Assembly (NCBI GenBank): GCA_947387485.1
Contig: CANDNT010000002.1
Location: 496,001-560,000, forward strand
DNA: 64,000 nucleotides
Source of the DNA: Aquimarina rhabdastrellae
GTDB lineage: Bacteria; Bacteroidota; Bacteroidia; Flavobacteriales; Flavobacteriaceae
Direction of reading: 5' to 3'
Part shown: positions 1 to 8,903 of the stretch, piece by piece
Position numbering within the stretch: the stretch's first letter is position 1
Layout of the letters: every line of letters begins with the position of its first letter
Made by a program: the position numbers and the translations under genes
Notes under the pieces: model-generated
What the model was told of the DNA's origin: nothing
What the model saw: the letters and a program-made list of their open reading frames with translations, nothing else
Databases searched by the model: none

Positions 1-434
1 TTTTGGTACTAAGAGGAATTAAGACATTACATGTGCGTATGCAAAGGCATTGTGAAAATGGTGAAGCAATAGCTAGATATTTAAGAAATCATCCTAAAGT
101 AGATAAAGTATACTGGCCAGGATTTGAAGATCATCCTAATCATCATATAGCAAAAGCACAAATGGATGGTTATGGTGGAATGATTTCTTTTTCGACTAAA
201 GAAGATTCTTTACAGGGAGCTGTAAATGTAGTTCAAAAACTGAAGATATTTACTTTGGCCGAATCTTTAGGAGGAGTAGAAAGTTTAGCAGGACATCCTG
301 CTAGCATGACTCATGCGTCTATACCTAAAGAAGAAAGAGAAAAAACAGGAATTAAAGATTCTTTAATTCGATTAAGTGTAGGGATTGAAGATATTAACGA
401 CTTAATAATTGATTTAGAACAAGCATTATCATAA
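1..434 (+). CDS. Cystathionine gamma-synthase/lyase family PLP enzyme, C-terminal part
   Basis: This is the last ~143 codons of a gene that begins before the window; the first complete codon is at position 3, and the apparent TTG start there is an artefact of the window edge. The protein matches the C-terminal domain of the Cys/Met-metabolism PLP-dependent family (cystathionine gamma-synthase, gamma-lyase, methionine gamma-lyase). Seen directly: the SLGGVESLAGHPASMTHAS segment (about residues 88-106 of the visible part), which contains the family Ser/Arg-proximal substrate loop, followed by an IRLSVGIEDINDLI segment near the C-terminus. These enzymes act in the cytoplasm in transsulfuration or methionine synthesis. 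The PLP lysine lies in the missing N-terminal part, so synthase and lyase cannot be separated here. Confidence 0.85.
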   Translation, partial: LVLRGIKTLHVRMQRHCENGEAIARYLRNHPKVDKVYWPGFEDHPNHHIAKAQMDGYGGMISFSTKEDSLQGAVNVVQKLKIFTLAESLGGVESLAGHPASMTHASIPKEEREKTGIKDSLIRLSVGIEDINDLIIDLEQALS

Positions 435-535
435 TTTTTTAAGAATTATTTTAGATGAAATTATGAAAATGAAAATAAAAAACGTTTTCGTAATGCAAAA
501 CTCATAAAAAATAAGGCTGAAAATTTTAAGATATA

Positions 536-543
536 TATATTTG
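536..543 (+). promoter_or_regulatory. Putative gdhA promoter (-7 box)
   Basis: TATATTTG fits the Bacteroidota -7 consensus TAnnTTTG and lies about 75 bp upstream of the chosen gdhA start. No convincing -33 TTG is present; CTG at 517-519 is the closest. Confidence 0.5.
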
Positions 544-618
544 TACAAAGTTTAAGATTTGCGAAATAAAGTTCGCAATACAGTTAAAAAAAAGAATTAC
601 AACATAACTTTAATACTA

Positions 619-1962
619 ATGAAAGAAAGTATAGAAAATTTCATTAATTCTGTAGCACAGCGAAATGCTAACGAGCCAGAATTTATGCAGGCAGTAAGAG
701 AAGTAGCAGAAACTGTGATACCTTTCATTGAAGAGAATGAAAAATATCAAAACGCGAAGCTTTTAGAGCGTATGGTAGAACCAGAGCGCGTATTTATGTT
801 TAGAGTGCCGTGGACAAATGATAAAGGAGAAATAGAAATAAATAGAGGTTATCGTGTACAGATGAATTCGGCAATTGGACCATATAAAGGAGGATTACGT
901 TTTCACCCATCTGTTAATTTAAGTATTTTAAAGTTTTTAGCGTTTGAACAAACGTTTAAAAACAGTTTAACTACACTACCTATGGGTGGTGGTAAGGGAG
1001 GATCAGACTTTAACCCAAAAGGAAAGTCAGATGCAGAAGTAATGCGTTTTTGTCAAAGTTTCATGACTGAATTATCTAAATATATCGGTGCTAATACAGA
1101 TGTTCCAGCAGGAGATATCGGTGTAGGAGGTCGTGAAATAGGATATTTATTTGGTCAATACAAGCGTTTAAGAGACGAGTTTACAGGAGTACTTACAGGT
1201 AAAGGTCTTGAGTATGGAGGTTCTTTAATTAGACCAGAAGCTACAGGGTACGGTAATGTATACTTCGCAGATAGCATGTTAAAAACACGCGGAGAAAGTT
1301 TTGAAGGAAAACGTGTTGTAGTATCTGGATCTGGAAATGTAGCTCAATTTGCGACAGAGAAAGTAATCGAATTAGGAGGAAAGGTAATTACTTTATCAGA
1401 CTCTTCAGGATATATTTATGACGAAGCTGGTATCGATGCAGAGAAGTTAGCTTATGTAATGGAGCTTAAAAATGTAAAGAGAGGACGTATTAAAGAGTAT
1501 GTATCTCAATACCCAGAAGCAACATATGTAGAAGGAGAAACACCTTGGACTGTAGCTTGTGATATCGCATTACCTTGTGCTACACAAAACGAATTACAAT
1601 TAGATGATGCAAAAGCATTAATCGCTAATGGATGTATTTGTGTAGGAGAAGGAGCTAATATGCCATGTACAGCAGATGCAGTAGAAGAGTTCTTAGAAGC
1701 TAAGATTTTATTCTCTCCAGGTAAAGCATCAAATGCAGGAGGAGTAGCTACATCTGGATTAGAGATGTCTCAAAACTCACTTCGTTATAGCTGGACAGCT
1801 GCAGAAGTTGATGGTAAGTTACGTGACATTATGAGTGATATTCACGAAAAATGTGTTGAATACGGAACAGAAGAAGATGGATTTATAAACTATGTAAAAG
1901 GAGCAAATATTGCAGGTTTTGTAAAAGTAGCAGATGCTATGCTTGCTCAAGGAGTAGTATAA
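619..1962 (+). CDS. gdhA: NADP-type glutamate dehydrogenase
   Basis: Glutamate dehydrogenase interconverts 2-oxoglutarate plus ammonium and glutamate in the cytoplasm. At 447 aa the protein has the usual length of the hexameric, mostly NADP-dependent class. The N-terminal dimerisation domain carries GPYKGGLRFHP (about 87-97) and PMGGGKGGSDF (121-131) with the substrate-binding and catalytic lysines. A Rossmann segment with SGSGNVAQFA follows near residue 235. I chose ATG 619 over the upstream TTG at 559, because the extension (about 20 residues, Lys/Asn rich) is not part of the family. The gene stands alone between a TAnnTTTG box and a clear terminator, so it is probably monocistronic. The cofactor assignment is inferred from family length and type. 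Confidence 0.95.
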   Translation: MKESIENFINSVAQRNANEPEFMQAVREVAETVIPFIEENEKYQNAKLLERMVEPERVFMFRVPWTNDKGEIEINRGYRVQMNSAIGPYKGGLRFHPSVNLSILKFLAFEQTFKNSLTTLPMGGGKGGSDFNPKGKSDAEVMRFCQSFMTELSKYIGANTDVPAGDIGVGGREIGYLFGQYKRLRDEFTGVLTGKGLEYGGSLIRPEATGYGNVYFADSMLKTRGESFEGKRVVVSGSGNVAQFATEKVIELGGKVITLSDSSGYIYDEAGIDAEKLAYVMELKNVKRGRIKEYVSQYPEATYVEGETPWTVACDIALPCATQNELQLDDAKALIANGCICVGEGANMPCTADAVEEFLEAKILFSPGKASNAGGVATSGLEMSQNSLRYSWTAAEVDGKLRDIMSDIHEKCVEYGTEEDGFINYVKGANIAGFVKVADAMLAQGVV

Positions 1963-1989
1963 ATTTAGAATCAGTTAATAAGTTTATAG

Positions 1990-2014
1990 GCCACTCTTTT
2001 GAGTGGCTTTTTTT
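1990..2014 (+). terminator. Rho-independent terminator after gdhA
   Basis: The stem GCCACTC / GAGTGGC with a TTTT loop is followed by a T7 tract. Confidence 0.9.
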
Positions 2015-2169
2015 ATGAAGAAAGATTATCAAATACGAATTTTCTATATAGAAAAAGAATAAGCATACTAATTGGTTATAATAATTAGTATTTTAGCGTG
2101 TTTTAAACATAGATAGAATCACACAGATAGAGTTTTAATAATAAAACTTTAGTAGAAAAACATAAATAT

Positions 2170-4452
2170 ATGAGAGCATTATATTGTTTGTTATTGCTTT
2201 TAATTCCGTTTACTGGAATAGCTCAAAATTTTAGTGGACAATGGAAAGGACATTATTCGTATTTTCAGATAAAAGATATGAGTGCTGGAGATAACCAGTT
2301 ATATATTGCTTCAGAAAATGCTTTATTTACTTATGATATAGATAGTAATCTTATCAATACATTTTCTACTGTAGAAGGACTATCAGGAGAACTTATTTCA
2401 GCAATTTTTCGAAGTGAAGCCTTTGAAGTTACTTTAATTGGTTATGAAAATGGATTAATTGAAATTATACAGGATAATGAAGATGATATTGTTACTTTAA
2501 TCGATATTAGAGATAAGCCTACAATTGCTCCTGATAGAAGAAAAATTAATCACTTTGTAGAAAAAGATGGACGTGTATTAGTGTCAACAGGGTTTGGTAT
2601 AGTAGAATTAAATCTTGATAAACTAGAGTTTGGAGACACCTATTTTATAGGAGCAGGAGGGACACAGATAGAAGTGGCTCAAGCAGCCTTTTTTGAAGGT
2701 AATATTTATGCGGCAACACGATCTAATGGATTAATAAGAGCTAGTGAAACTAATCCAAACTTGGTAGATTTTAATCAATGGACATTGGTTAGTGGAGGGA
2801 ATTTTAACGGAGTGCAATTATTTGGAAATCAATTGTACTTGCAACAAAATTCAAACTTAATAAGAAGATTACAAGGAAATTCATTAAATACAGTATTGAC
2901 ATTACCTACTACAATAAACTCAATGCGATCATCGGGAGAAGAATTAGTAGTAACGTCAGGTAATAATGTGCGATTATATGATACTTCACTACAACTTATA
3001 AGATCAATAGCTAATCCAGGGTTTGATAGTTTTTTACCCACAGTGGCTATAAGTATGGGAGAAGATGTTTTTATTGGAGCTAGTGACATAGGTGCAATAA
3101 AAATGACAATTGCAGATGGAAGAACTGAGTATACCAATATTACACCATCAGGACCTTTGGCAAATGATCCTTTTGCAGTACAGTTTGTAGATGATAATTT
3201 ATGGGTTACGTATGGTGAACATGATGTACTATTTAATCCATTTCCTTTAAAACGACAAGGGGTTAGTAGGTTACCTATAGGAGAAAGTTGGATAAATATT
3301 TCAAAAGATGATATTTTAGGAGCTACATCTCTGGTTCATATAGCCGTGAACCCTAATAATACAGAACAAGTTTTTATAAGTAGTTTTCAAGATGGTTTAC
3401 TAGAGTTAAATGAAAATAATGCAACAGCATTGTATAATTCTTCTAATAGTGGTTTTGAAACTTTGGTAACAGGAGATGAGGTGGTAAGATTGAATGGGGC
3501 AGCATTTAATAGCGATGGAAATTTATGGATTGTAAATTCAAGAATAAGAGATGGATTAAAATTATTTAACCCAGAAACAAAAGAGGTAACAGGGATTAAC
3601 ATTTCAGGAGCAGTATCTAATCCATCAGCCGATAATGGATTTAGTAAACTGGTGTTAGATAGAAGAGGGAATGTGTTTTTTGGATCATCATTAAATGGTG
3701 TTGTTGGATATAATCCAGAAAACGGAGCTGTACGTAAGATTGATGCAGGTAATGATTCTAGTTTTGCATTAGAAGATGTAAGAGCATTAGCTGTAGATCA
3801 AAATAATCAATTGTGGATAGGAACAAGAGGAGGCTTGCGTGTGTTTTTTAATACGCAAAGTGCTTTTGAACAATCAAATCCCACGAGTAGTAATATTGTT
3901 ATTCTGGATAATGGAGTACCGCAAGAATTACTTTTTGAACAATTTATTTCTGATATTGAAGTAGATGGTTCCAATAATAAATGGATTGCTACGGGGTCGT
4001 CTGGAGTGTTTTATTTATCTCCAGATGGACAAGAAACATTAGCACATTATACAACAGAGAATTCACCATTACCATCAAATACTGTTCAAGATATAACTAT
4101 TGACGGACAAACTGGGAAAGTATATTTTGCGACTACAAAAGGTTTAATCGAATTTAATGGATCTGCAACAGATCCTAATACATCTCTTGAAGCTGTATCT
4201 GCATATCCTAATCCAGTAAGACCAGGGTTTAGTGGTATGGTTACTATTCGAGGTTTGACATCAAGAGCAAATGTAAAAATCACAGACATAGAAGGAAACC
4301 TTGTATATGAAGAAGTGAGTAGTGGAGGAAGTATTCAATGGGATACGAGAGCTTTTGGGAAACACAAGGTAGCTTCAGGAGTATATTTGATTTTAATTAC
4401 AGCAGAAGATCAAGCAGAAACTAAAGTGTCAAAATTGATGATCGTACGATAA
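2170..4452 (+). CDS. porZ: PorZ-like two-propeller protein with T9SS sorting domain
   Basis: This secreted 760-aa protein has a signal peptide (cleavage after GIAQ, about residue 19). Many short beta-propeller-type repeats follow, with segments such as LWIVNSR, QLWIGTRGGLRV and KVYFATTKGLIEF. It ends in a type A T9SS C-terminal domain (YPNPVRPG at about residue 678, then IEGNLVYEE and ASGVYLILITA). The length, WKGHYSY near the mature N-terminus, the propellers, the CTD and the position directly before recO match flavobacterial PorZ, a T9SS cargo that is itself part of the surface attachment (A-LPS transfer) complex. Its stop codon abuts the recO ATG, so the two genes are co-transcribed. The PorZ assignment rests on architecture and context. 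The alternative is a generic two-component-type propeller protein. Confidence 0.75.
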   Translation: MRALYCLLLLLIPFTGIAQNFSGQWKGHYSYFQIKDMSAGDNQLYIASENALFTYDIDSNLINTFSTVEGLSGELISAIFRSEAFEVTLIGYENGLIEIIQDNEDDIVTLIDIRDKPTIAPDRRKINHFVEKDGRVLVSTGFGIVELNLDKLEFGDTYFIGAGGTQIEVAQAAFFEGNIYAATRSNGLIRASETNPNLVDFNQWTLVSGGNFNGVQLFGNQLYLQQNSNLIRRLQGNSLNTVLTLPTTINSMRSSGEELVVTSGNNVRLYDTSLQLIRSIANPGFDSFLPTVAISMGEDVFIGASDIGAIKMTIADGRTEYTNITPSGPLANDPFAVQFVDDNLWVTYGEHDVLFNPFPLKRQGVSRLPIGESWINISKDDILGATSLVHIAVNPNNTEQVFISSFQDGLLELNENNATALYNSSNSGFETLVTGDEVVRLNGAAFNSDGNLWIVNSRIRDGLKLFNPETKEVTGINISGAVSNPSADNGFSKLVLDRRGNVFFGSSLNGVVGYNPENGAVRKIDAGNDSSFALEDVRALAVDQNNQLWIGTRGGLRVFFNTQSAFEQSNPTSSNIVILDNGVPQELLFEQFISDIEVDGSNNKWIATGSSGVFYLSPDGQETLAHYTTENSPLPSNTVQDITIDGQTGKVYFATTKGLIEFNGSATDPNTSLEAVSAYPNPVRPGFSGMVTIRGLTSRANVKITDIEGNLVYEEVSSGGSIQWDTRAFGKHKVASGVYLILITAEDQAETKVSKLMIVR

Positions 4453-5166
4453 ATGACCATACAAACTCGAGCAATAGTATTGCATGCTTTACGGTATGGA
4501 GAAGCAGATCTCATTGTAAAATTATTTACACAAGCAGAAGGATTACGTTCGTATCATATAAGAGGAGTTTTAAAATCGAAAAGAGGAAAGTTAAAAGCAT
4601 CGTTTTTTCAACCTTTAACGATTTTGGAAATAGAAGCTGTACATAAAAATAAAGGTAATTTAGAACGTATTAAAGAAGCTAGAATAGCAATCCCATATAA
4701 AACATTGCATATTCAAATGATTAAAAGCTCTCTGGTACTTTTTTTGTCAGAAATACTTAAAAACGCTATTCAAGAAGAAGAAGAAAACCCAGCATTATAT
4801 CAATTCTTGGAAACTGCATTTTTATGGTTAGATACGCATGAAGAAATTGCTAATTTCCATATAGCATTTATGCTTAAACTTACACAATATCTAGGCTTTT
4901 ATCCAGATACTTCGACTGTAGCATTACCTAGTTTTAATTTACAAGAAGGATGTTTTGATTTAATAGGAGCAAATAACGTAGAAGGAATTCAAGTTGAATT
5001 TTTAAAAAAGTTTTTAGGTACGAATTTTGATGAAAGTATGAAACTGAAGTTAAACAAAGAGATAAGAAGTAACCTAATTAATACTCTTTTAACATATTTT
5101 GAGTTACATTTGCACGGCTTTAAAAAGCCAAAATCTCTTTCTATATTAAACGAAATTTACAATTAA
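4453..5166 (+). CDS. recO: DNA repair protein RecO
   Basis: RecO works with RecR and RecF to load RecA onto SSB-coated single-stranded DNA during gap repair. The 237-aa protein has the family N-terminal OB fold, with TRAIVLHALRYGEADLIVKL at residues 4-23, and the helical C-terminal domain. The Cys4 zinc site of some RecO proteins is not evident, which is common in Bacteroidota. The start codon immediately follows the porZ-like stop (zero spacing), implying translational coupling. The TonB receptor gene begins 13 bp downstream, so all three may share one transcript. Confidence 0.92.
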   Translation: MTIQTRAIVLHALRYGEADLIVKLFTQAEGLRSYHIRGVLKSKRGKLKASFFQPLTILEIEAVHKNKGNLERIKEARIAIPYKTLHIQMIKSSLVLFLSEILKNAIQEEEENPALYQFLETAFLWLDTHEEIANFHIAFMLKLTQYLGFYPDTSTVALPSFNLQEGCFDLIGANNVEGIQVEFLKKFLGTNFDESMKLKLNKEIRSNLINTLLTYFELHLHGFKKPKSLSILNEIYN

Positions 5167-5179
5167 GAAATCAGCTAGA

Positions 5180-7573
5180 ATGCGTTTATTTATTATTACA
5201 TTATTAATTTGCTTTGGGAGTATGCAAGCACAACAAATTAAAGTGCTTACAGAAGAATCTCAAGCACCAATTCCTAATGTAGCAATATTTAATAAAAGCA
5301 AGACAAAAAGTGTTATTACAGATTTTGATGGAAAAGCTGATATTTCGAATTTTAACAAAAATGAAATTCTTATTTTTAAGCATGTAGCACATGTTACTAA
5401 ACATATAAAGGTTTCAGACATTTATGAAGTTGTTATATTAGAAAGTGATGAAAATGCATTATCCGAGATTGTTATTTCTACTTCAAAATGGGCTCAAAAA
5501 GCAAAAGATATTTCTCAAAAAATAGTGAGCTTTTCTTCAGAAAATATAACATTTACTAATCCTCAAACTTCAGCAGATTTACTACAACAAAGTGGACAGG
5601 TCTATATACAAAAAAGTCAGCTAGGTGGAGGAAGCCCTATTATAAGAGGTTTCTCTACAAATAGACTGTTACTCACAGTAGATGGCGTTAGAATGAATAC
5701 AGCTATTTTTAGAGGAGGTAATGTACAAAATGTAATATCGATAGATCCTTTTACTATAGATCGTACAGAGGTTATTTTGGGACCAGGGTCAATAGTATAT
5801 GGTAGTGATGCTGTAGGAGGAGTAATGAATTTTTATACAAAGAAGCCTACTTTAGGGAAAATAGGAGCTCAAAAAATAGATGTAAATGCTCTAGTTAGAT
5901 ATGCAACTGCAAATGAAGAAAAGACTGGGCATGTAGATTTTAATATAGGGTTTGATAAATGGGCTTTCTTAACAAGTATAAGTTATACAGATTTTGAGGA
6001 TCTTAAAATGGGAAGTCATGGGCCAGAAGAATATTTACGTACAGCGTATGTAGAACGTATTAATGGAGAAGATGTAATAGTTCAAAATAAAGACCCAAAA
6101 AAACAGGTTTTTACAGGATATAATCAAACAAACTTAATGCAGAAAGTTCGTTTTTCTCCAAATGAAAAATGGAATTTTGACGCTAGTTTTATCTATACAA
6201 CTACATCAGATTACCCTAGATATGACCGTTTGACACAACGCAGAGATGGAGCATTAAGATTTGCAGAATGGTATTATGGTCCTCAAGAATGGTTAATGGG
6301 AAATCTACAGGCTTCGCATAAAGCTTTAAGAGGTATCTATGACGAAATGAAAATAACAGCGGCATATCAGCATTTTGAAGAAAGTCGTAATAGTAGACGT
6401 ATTAATAGAGAAATATTATCTGAAAATGTAGAAAAGGTCGATGCCTATTCATTCAATATTGATTTTGAAAAAGCTTTATGGGATAAAACAACGTTTTATT
6501 ATGGAGGAGAATATGTGATTAATGAGGTCGGATCTACTGGTAGAGATATTAATATCATAACAAATGAAAGTGAAGATGCAGCATCGAGATATCCAGATGG
6601 GGCTACTTGGCAATCTGCAGCTTTATATGCTAGTTTACAACATAAGTTTACAGAAAAATTAACATTACAAGCAGGAGCTAGATATAATCATGTGATTTTA
6701 TATTCTCAATTTGATGATCGCTTTTTTGATTTTCCTTTTGACGAAGCAAATTTGGATACAGGAGCGTTAACAGGTAATATAGGCTTAAGCTGGTTACCTA
6801 ATGATATACTGCAATGGAAATTTAATTTTTCTACTGCTTTCAGAGCTCCAAACGTTGATGATGTAGGTAAAATATTTGATTCAGAACCAGGATCAGTAGT
6901 AGTACCTAATCCAGATTTAAAGCATGAATATGCATACAACGGAGAGTTGGGGTTAAAGGTGAAAGTAACAAAAGGTATTTCTTTTGATTTTGCTACATAT
7001 TATACCTTATTAAATAATGCTTTAGTGAGAAGAGATTTCTCTTTAGACGGAGAAACAGAAATAGAATATCAAGGGGAACTAAGTAATGTACAAGCTATAC
7101 AGAATGCTGCACAATCAAAAATATTTGGGTTTGAATTTGGTACAAAAATAGATATAACCAATCAATTAAGATTTACTACTCAATATTCATATATAGGAGG
7201 TGAGGAAGAATTAGATAATGGAGAAGTAGCTCCAGCTAGGCATGTAGCACCTCAGTTTGGGAATTCACATTTAATTTTAACCAAAGACAAGTGGAAATTT
7301 GATGCGTATGCTATGTATAGTGGAGCGTTTAGTTTTGAAGATTTATCTCCTACAGAAAGAGGTAAAGATAATTTGTATGCTATAGATGATAATGGTAATC
7401 CATACTCACCTTCATGGTATACCTTAAACTTACGTAGTCAATATCAAATATCAAAAAGTTTACAAGCTACTGCAACATTAGAAAATATAACTGATCAGCG
7501 TTATAGAACATATTCTTCAGGAATTGCGGCTGCAGGAAGGAATTTGATAGTATCCTTAAAATATAGTTTGTAG
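5180..7573 (+). CDS. TonB-dependent receptor, haem/haemoglobin-receptor-like
   Basis: This 797-aa outer-membrane receptor has a signal peptide (to about residue 17, MQA/QQ) and a short carboxypeptidase-regulatory-like beta-sandwich (about 20-90). The plug domain (about 110-220) contains GGGSPIIRGFSTNRLLLTVDG and EVILGPGSIVYGSDAVGGV, and a 22-strand barrel type C-terminal part ends in an aromatic/Leu residue. FRAP at residues 554-557 followed by an NPDL box about 20 residues later resembles the FRAP/NPNL boxes of haem receptors. I therefore suggest haem or haemoprotein uptake, though some siderophore and vitamin receptors share these boxes. It follows recO closely and precedes a HAD phosphatase by 10 bp. 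Neither neighbour explains the substrate. Confidence 0.85.
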   Translation: MRLFIITLLICFGSMQAQQIKVLTEESQAPIPNVAIFNKSKTKSVITDFDGKADISNFNKNEILIFKHVAHVTKHIKVSDIYEVVILESDENALSEIVISTSKWAQKAKDISQKIVSFSSENITFTNPQTSADLLQQSGQVYIQKSQLGGGSPIIRGFSTNRLLLTVDGVRMNTAIFRGGNVQNVISIDPFTIDRTEVILGPGSIVYGSDAVGGVMNFYTKKPTLGKIGAQKIDVNALVRYATANEEKTGHVDFNIGFDKWAFLTSISYTDFEDLKMGSHGPEEYLRTAYVERINGEDVIVQNKDPKKQVFTGYNQTNLMQKVRFSPNEKWNFDASFIYTTTSDYPRYDRLTQRRDGALRFAEWYYGPQEWLMGNLQASHKALRGIYDEMKITAAYQHFEESRNSRRINREILSENVEKVDAYSFNIDFEKALWDKTTFYYGGEYVINEVGSTGRDINIITNESEDAASRYPDGATWQSAALYASLQHKFTEKLTLQAGARYNHVILYSQFDDRFFDFPFDEANLDTGALTGNIGLSWLPNDILQWKFNFSTAFRAPNVDDVGKIFDSEPGSVVVPNPDLKHEYAYNGELGLKVKVTKGISFDFATYYTLLNNALVRRDFSLDGETEIEYQGELSNVQAIQNAAQSKIFGFEFGTKIDITNQLRFTTQYSYIGGEEELDNGEVAPARHVAPQFGNSHLILTKDKWKFDAYAMYSGAFSFEDLSPTERGKDNLYAIDDNGNPYSPSWYTLNLRSQYQISKSLQATATLENITDQRYRTYSSGIAAAGRNLIVSLKYSL

Positions 7574-7583
7574 AATTAAAAAT

Positions 7584-8246
7584 ATGAATACCAAAAAACT
7601 ATACGTATTTGATATTGATGGAACTTTAACAGATAGTGTAAAGATGTATCATGAAGCAGTGATTAAAGCGTTAAATACTATTGGAATTCAAGAAATCGAT
7701 ACAAACTTTAATAACTATAAGCACCATACAGATCGATATGCATTACGGTATAATTATGAACGTAATTTTAATGAGAGTATGCCGCTTGAAAAAATTGATG
7801 CATTCGAATCAGCACTAATAGCATCTATTGACTGCACGAGGATGAAACCTATATTAGGAGCAAAAGAACTTTTGGACCAATTAAGAGCACAAAAAACACC
7901 TTTTTGCTTTGCTACGGGCTCGTTACCTAATCCAGCATTATTAAAACTAAGCGAATGTGATTTATGGTATGATAAGGCTTTATTAGCGACTTCAAAGACA
8001 CATGAAGATAGAGAAGGTTTTGTCTTGGAAGCTATAGATAAAGCAAAGAAATATTATAGAATAGACACTTTTGATAAGATTGTATCCATTGGCAATGGTG
8101 TGTGGGATTTACTTACTGCAAAAAATCTAAATATAGACTTTATCGGGATTGGTGAGAAAAACTATAAGTCATTAACGACTTTAGGAATGGAACAATGGTA
8201 TCCTGATTTGAAAAGCTTATTAAAAAGTGTTGAGTTTAATTATTAA
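7584..8246 (+). CDS. HAD-superfamily hydrolase, phosphoglycolate-phosphatase-like
   Basis: This is a cytoplasmic 220-aa HAD phosphatase. Motif I is VFDIDGTLTDS (nucleophile D10, acid/base D12). A helical cap (about 20-85) follows, then motif II in FATGS (about 112-116), a Lys in motif III and a motif IV-like VSIGNGVWDLLTAK segment near 170. In that segment the usual acidic DD/GD is replaced by GNGVWD, so the metal-binding acid is probably the Asp after VW. The substrate cannot be read from the sequence. The 3' end overlaps the convergent lipoprotein gene by 11 bp. Confidence 0.8.
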   Translation: MNTKKLYVFDIDGTLTDSVKMYHEAVIKALNTIGIQEIDTNFNNYKHHTDRYALRYNYERNFNESMPLEKIDAFESALIASIDCTRMKPILGAKELLDQLRAQKTPFCFATGSLPNPALLKLSECDLWYDKALLATSKTHEDREGFVLEAIDKAKKYYRIDTFDKIVSIGNGVWDLLTAKNLNIDFIGIGEKNYKSLTTLGMEQWYPDLKSLLKSVEFNY

Positions 8247-8778
8247 GCTCTCTTAAATCCTGACTGTCATTTAATAATTCATTTTTGATATTCTCAGGGA
8301 TAGCTAGAGATAACTCGTTAAGCTGTACAATAAGACTATTATAAGCAATAAGTAACCTACCGTTGTTATTAAGGATATTTTCTGAATTAGGGAATCTCTT
8401 GTCAATGAGATTTTGCAAGAGTCCAATTTCTGTATTTAAAACTAAGATACGAGACTCAATAGGCTTGATTTTTTGCTTTGGTCTCAAATGAGATTCAAAA
8501 TTTTGTAAAGCTTCAGAGACACTATCAAGTTGTCTTTTTATATAAAAAGGATTTGCCTTAGCAATATTGAGTATTTTCTTATGTAAATGCTGAAAATCAT
8601 CTGAATCGGCTAAATCTTTTTGAGCTTGAGCAGAAAGAGCATAAAGTTTAATATCACTTTTCTGTTGAGATAAACTATCAAGAGGAGTATATCCAGGAGG
8701 CGTAGCAACTACCTGAACCTTGTCTTTACAGCTTATTAAAATAGTACATAAAGCAATTAAATATAAATACGATTTCAT
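8236..8778 (-). CDS. Small lipoprotein of unknown function
   Basis: This is a predicted lipoprotein of about 180 aa. Its signal peptide ends in a lipobox with Cys17 (ILISC), and the mature part is mostly helical and charged with no family I recognise. I chose ATG 8778 rather than the ATG at 8796. A TAnnTTTG promoter box at 8810-8817 would leave almost no leader for the longer form, and the lipobox then sits at a normal distance. The gene converges with and overlaps the end of the HAD gene. Nothing in the sequence indicates a partner. Confidence 0.7.
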   Translation of the reverse strand: MKSYLYLIALCTILISCKDKVQVVATPPGYTPLDSLSQQKSDIKLYALSAQAQKDLADSDDFQHLHKKILNIAKANPFYIKRQLDSVSEALQNFESHLRPKQKIKPIESRILVLNTEIGLLQNLIDKRFPNSENILNNNGRLLIAYNSLIVQLNELSLAIPENIKNELLNDSQDLRELNN

Positions 8779-8809
8779 AAAAACAGAAAAAAGCAATAAT
8801 TAATAAGGC

Positions 8810-8817
8810 CAAAAGTA
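8810..8817 (-). promoter_or_regulatory. Putative promoter -7 box of the 8.2-8.8 kb lipoprotein
   Basis: TACTTTTG on the minus strand fits TAnnTTTG and lies 32 bp from the chosen start. It helps decide that start. Confidence 0.5.
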
Positions 8818-8903
8818 ATGTATTTTAAAATCAAACCAAAAGAAAACCTTAAGTACTCAAAGTACCTAAGGTTAACAATTTAATTTGAATTAATCATTTA
8901 AAA

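Noticed and set aside
559-618. TTG-initiated N-terminal extension of gdhA
   Set aside because: The added 20 residues are Lys/Asn-rich and absent from the family; ATG 619 gives the standard 447-aa protein.
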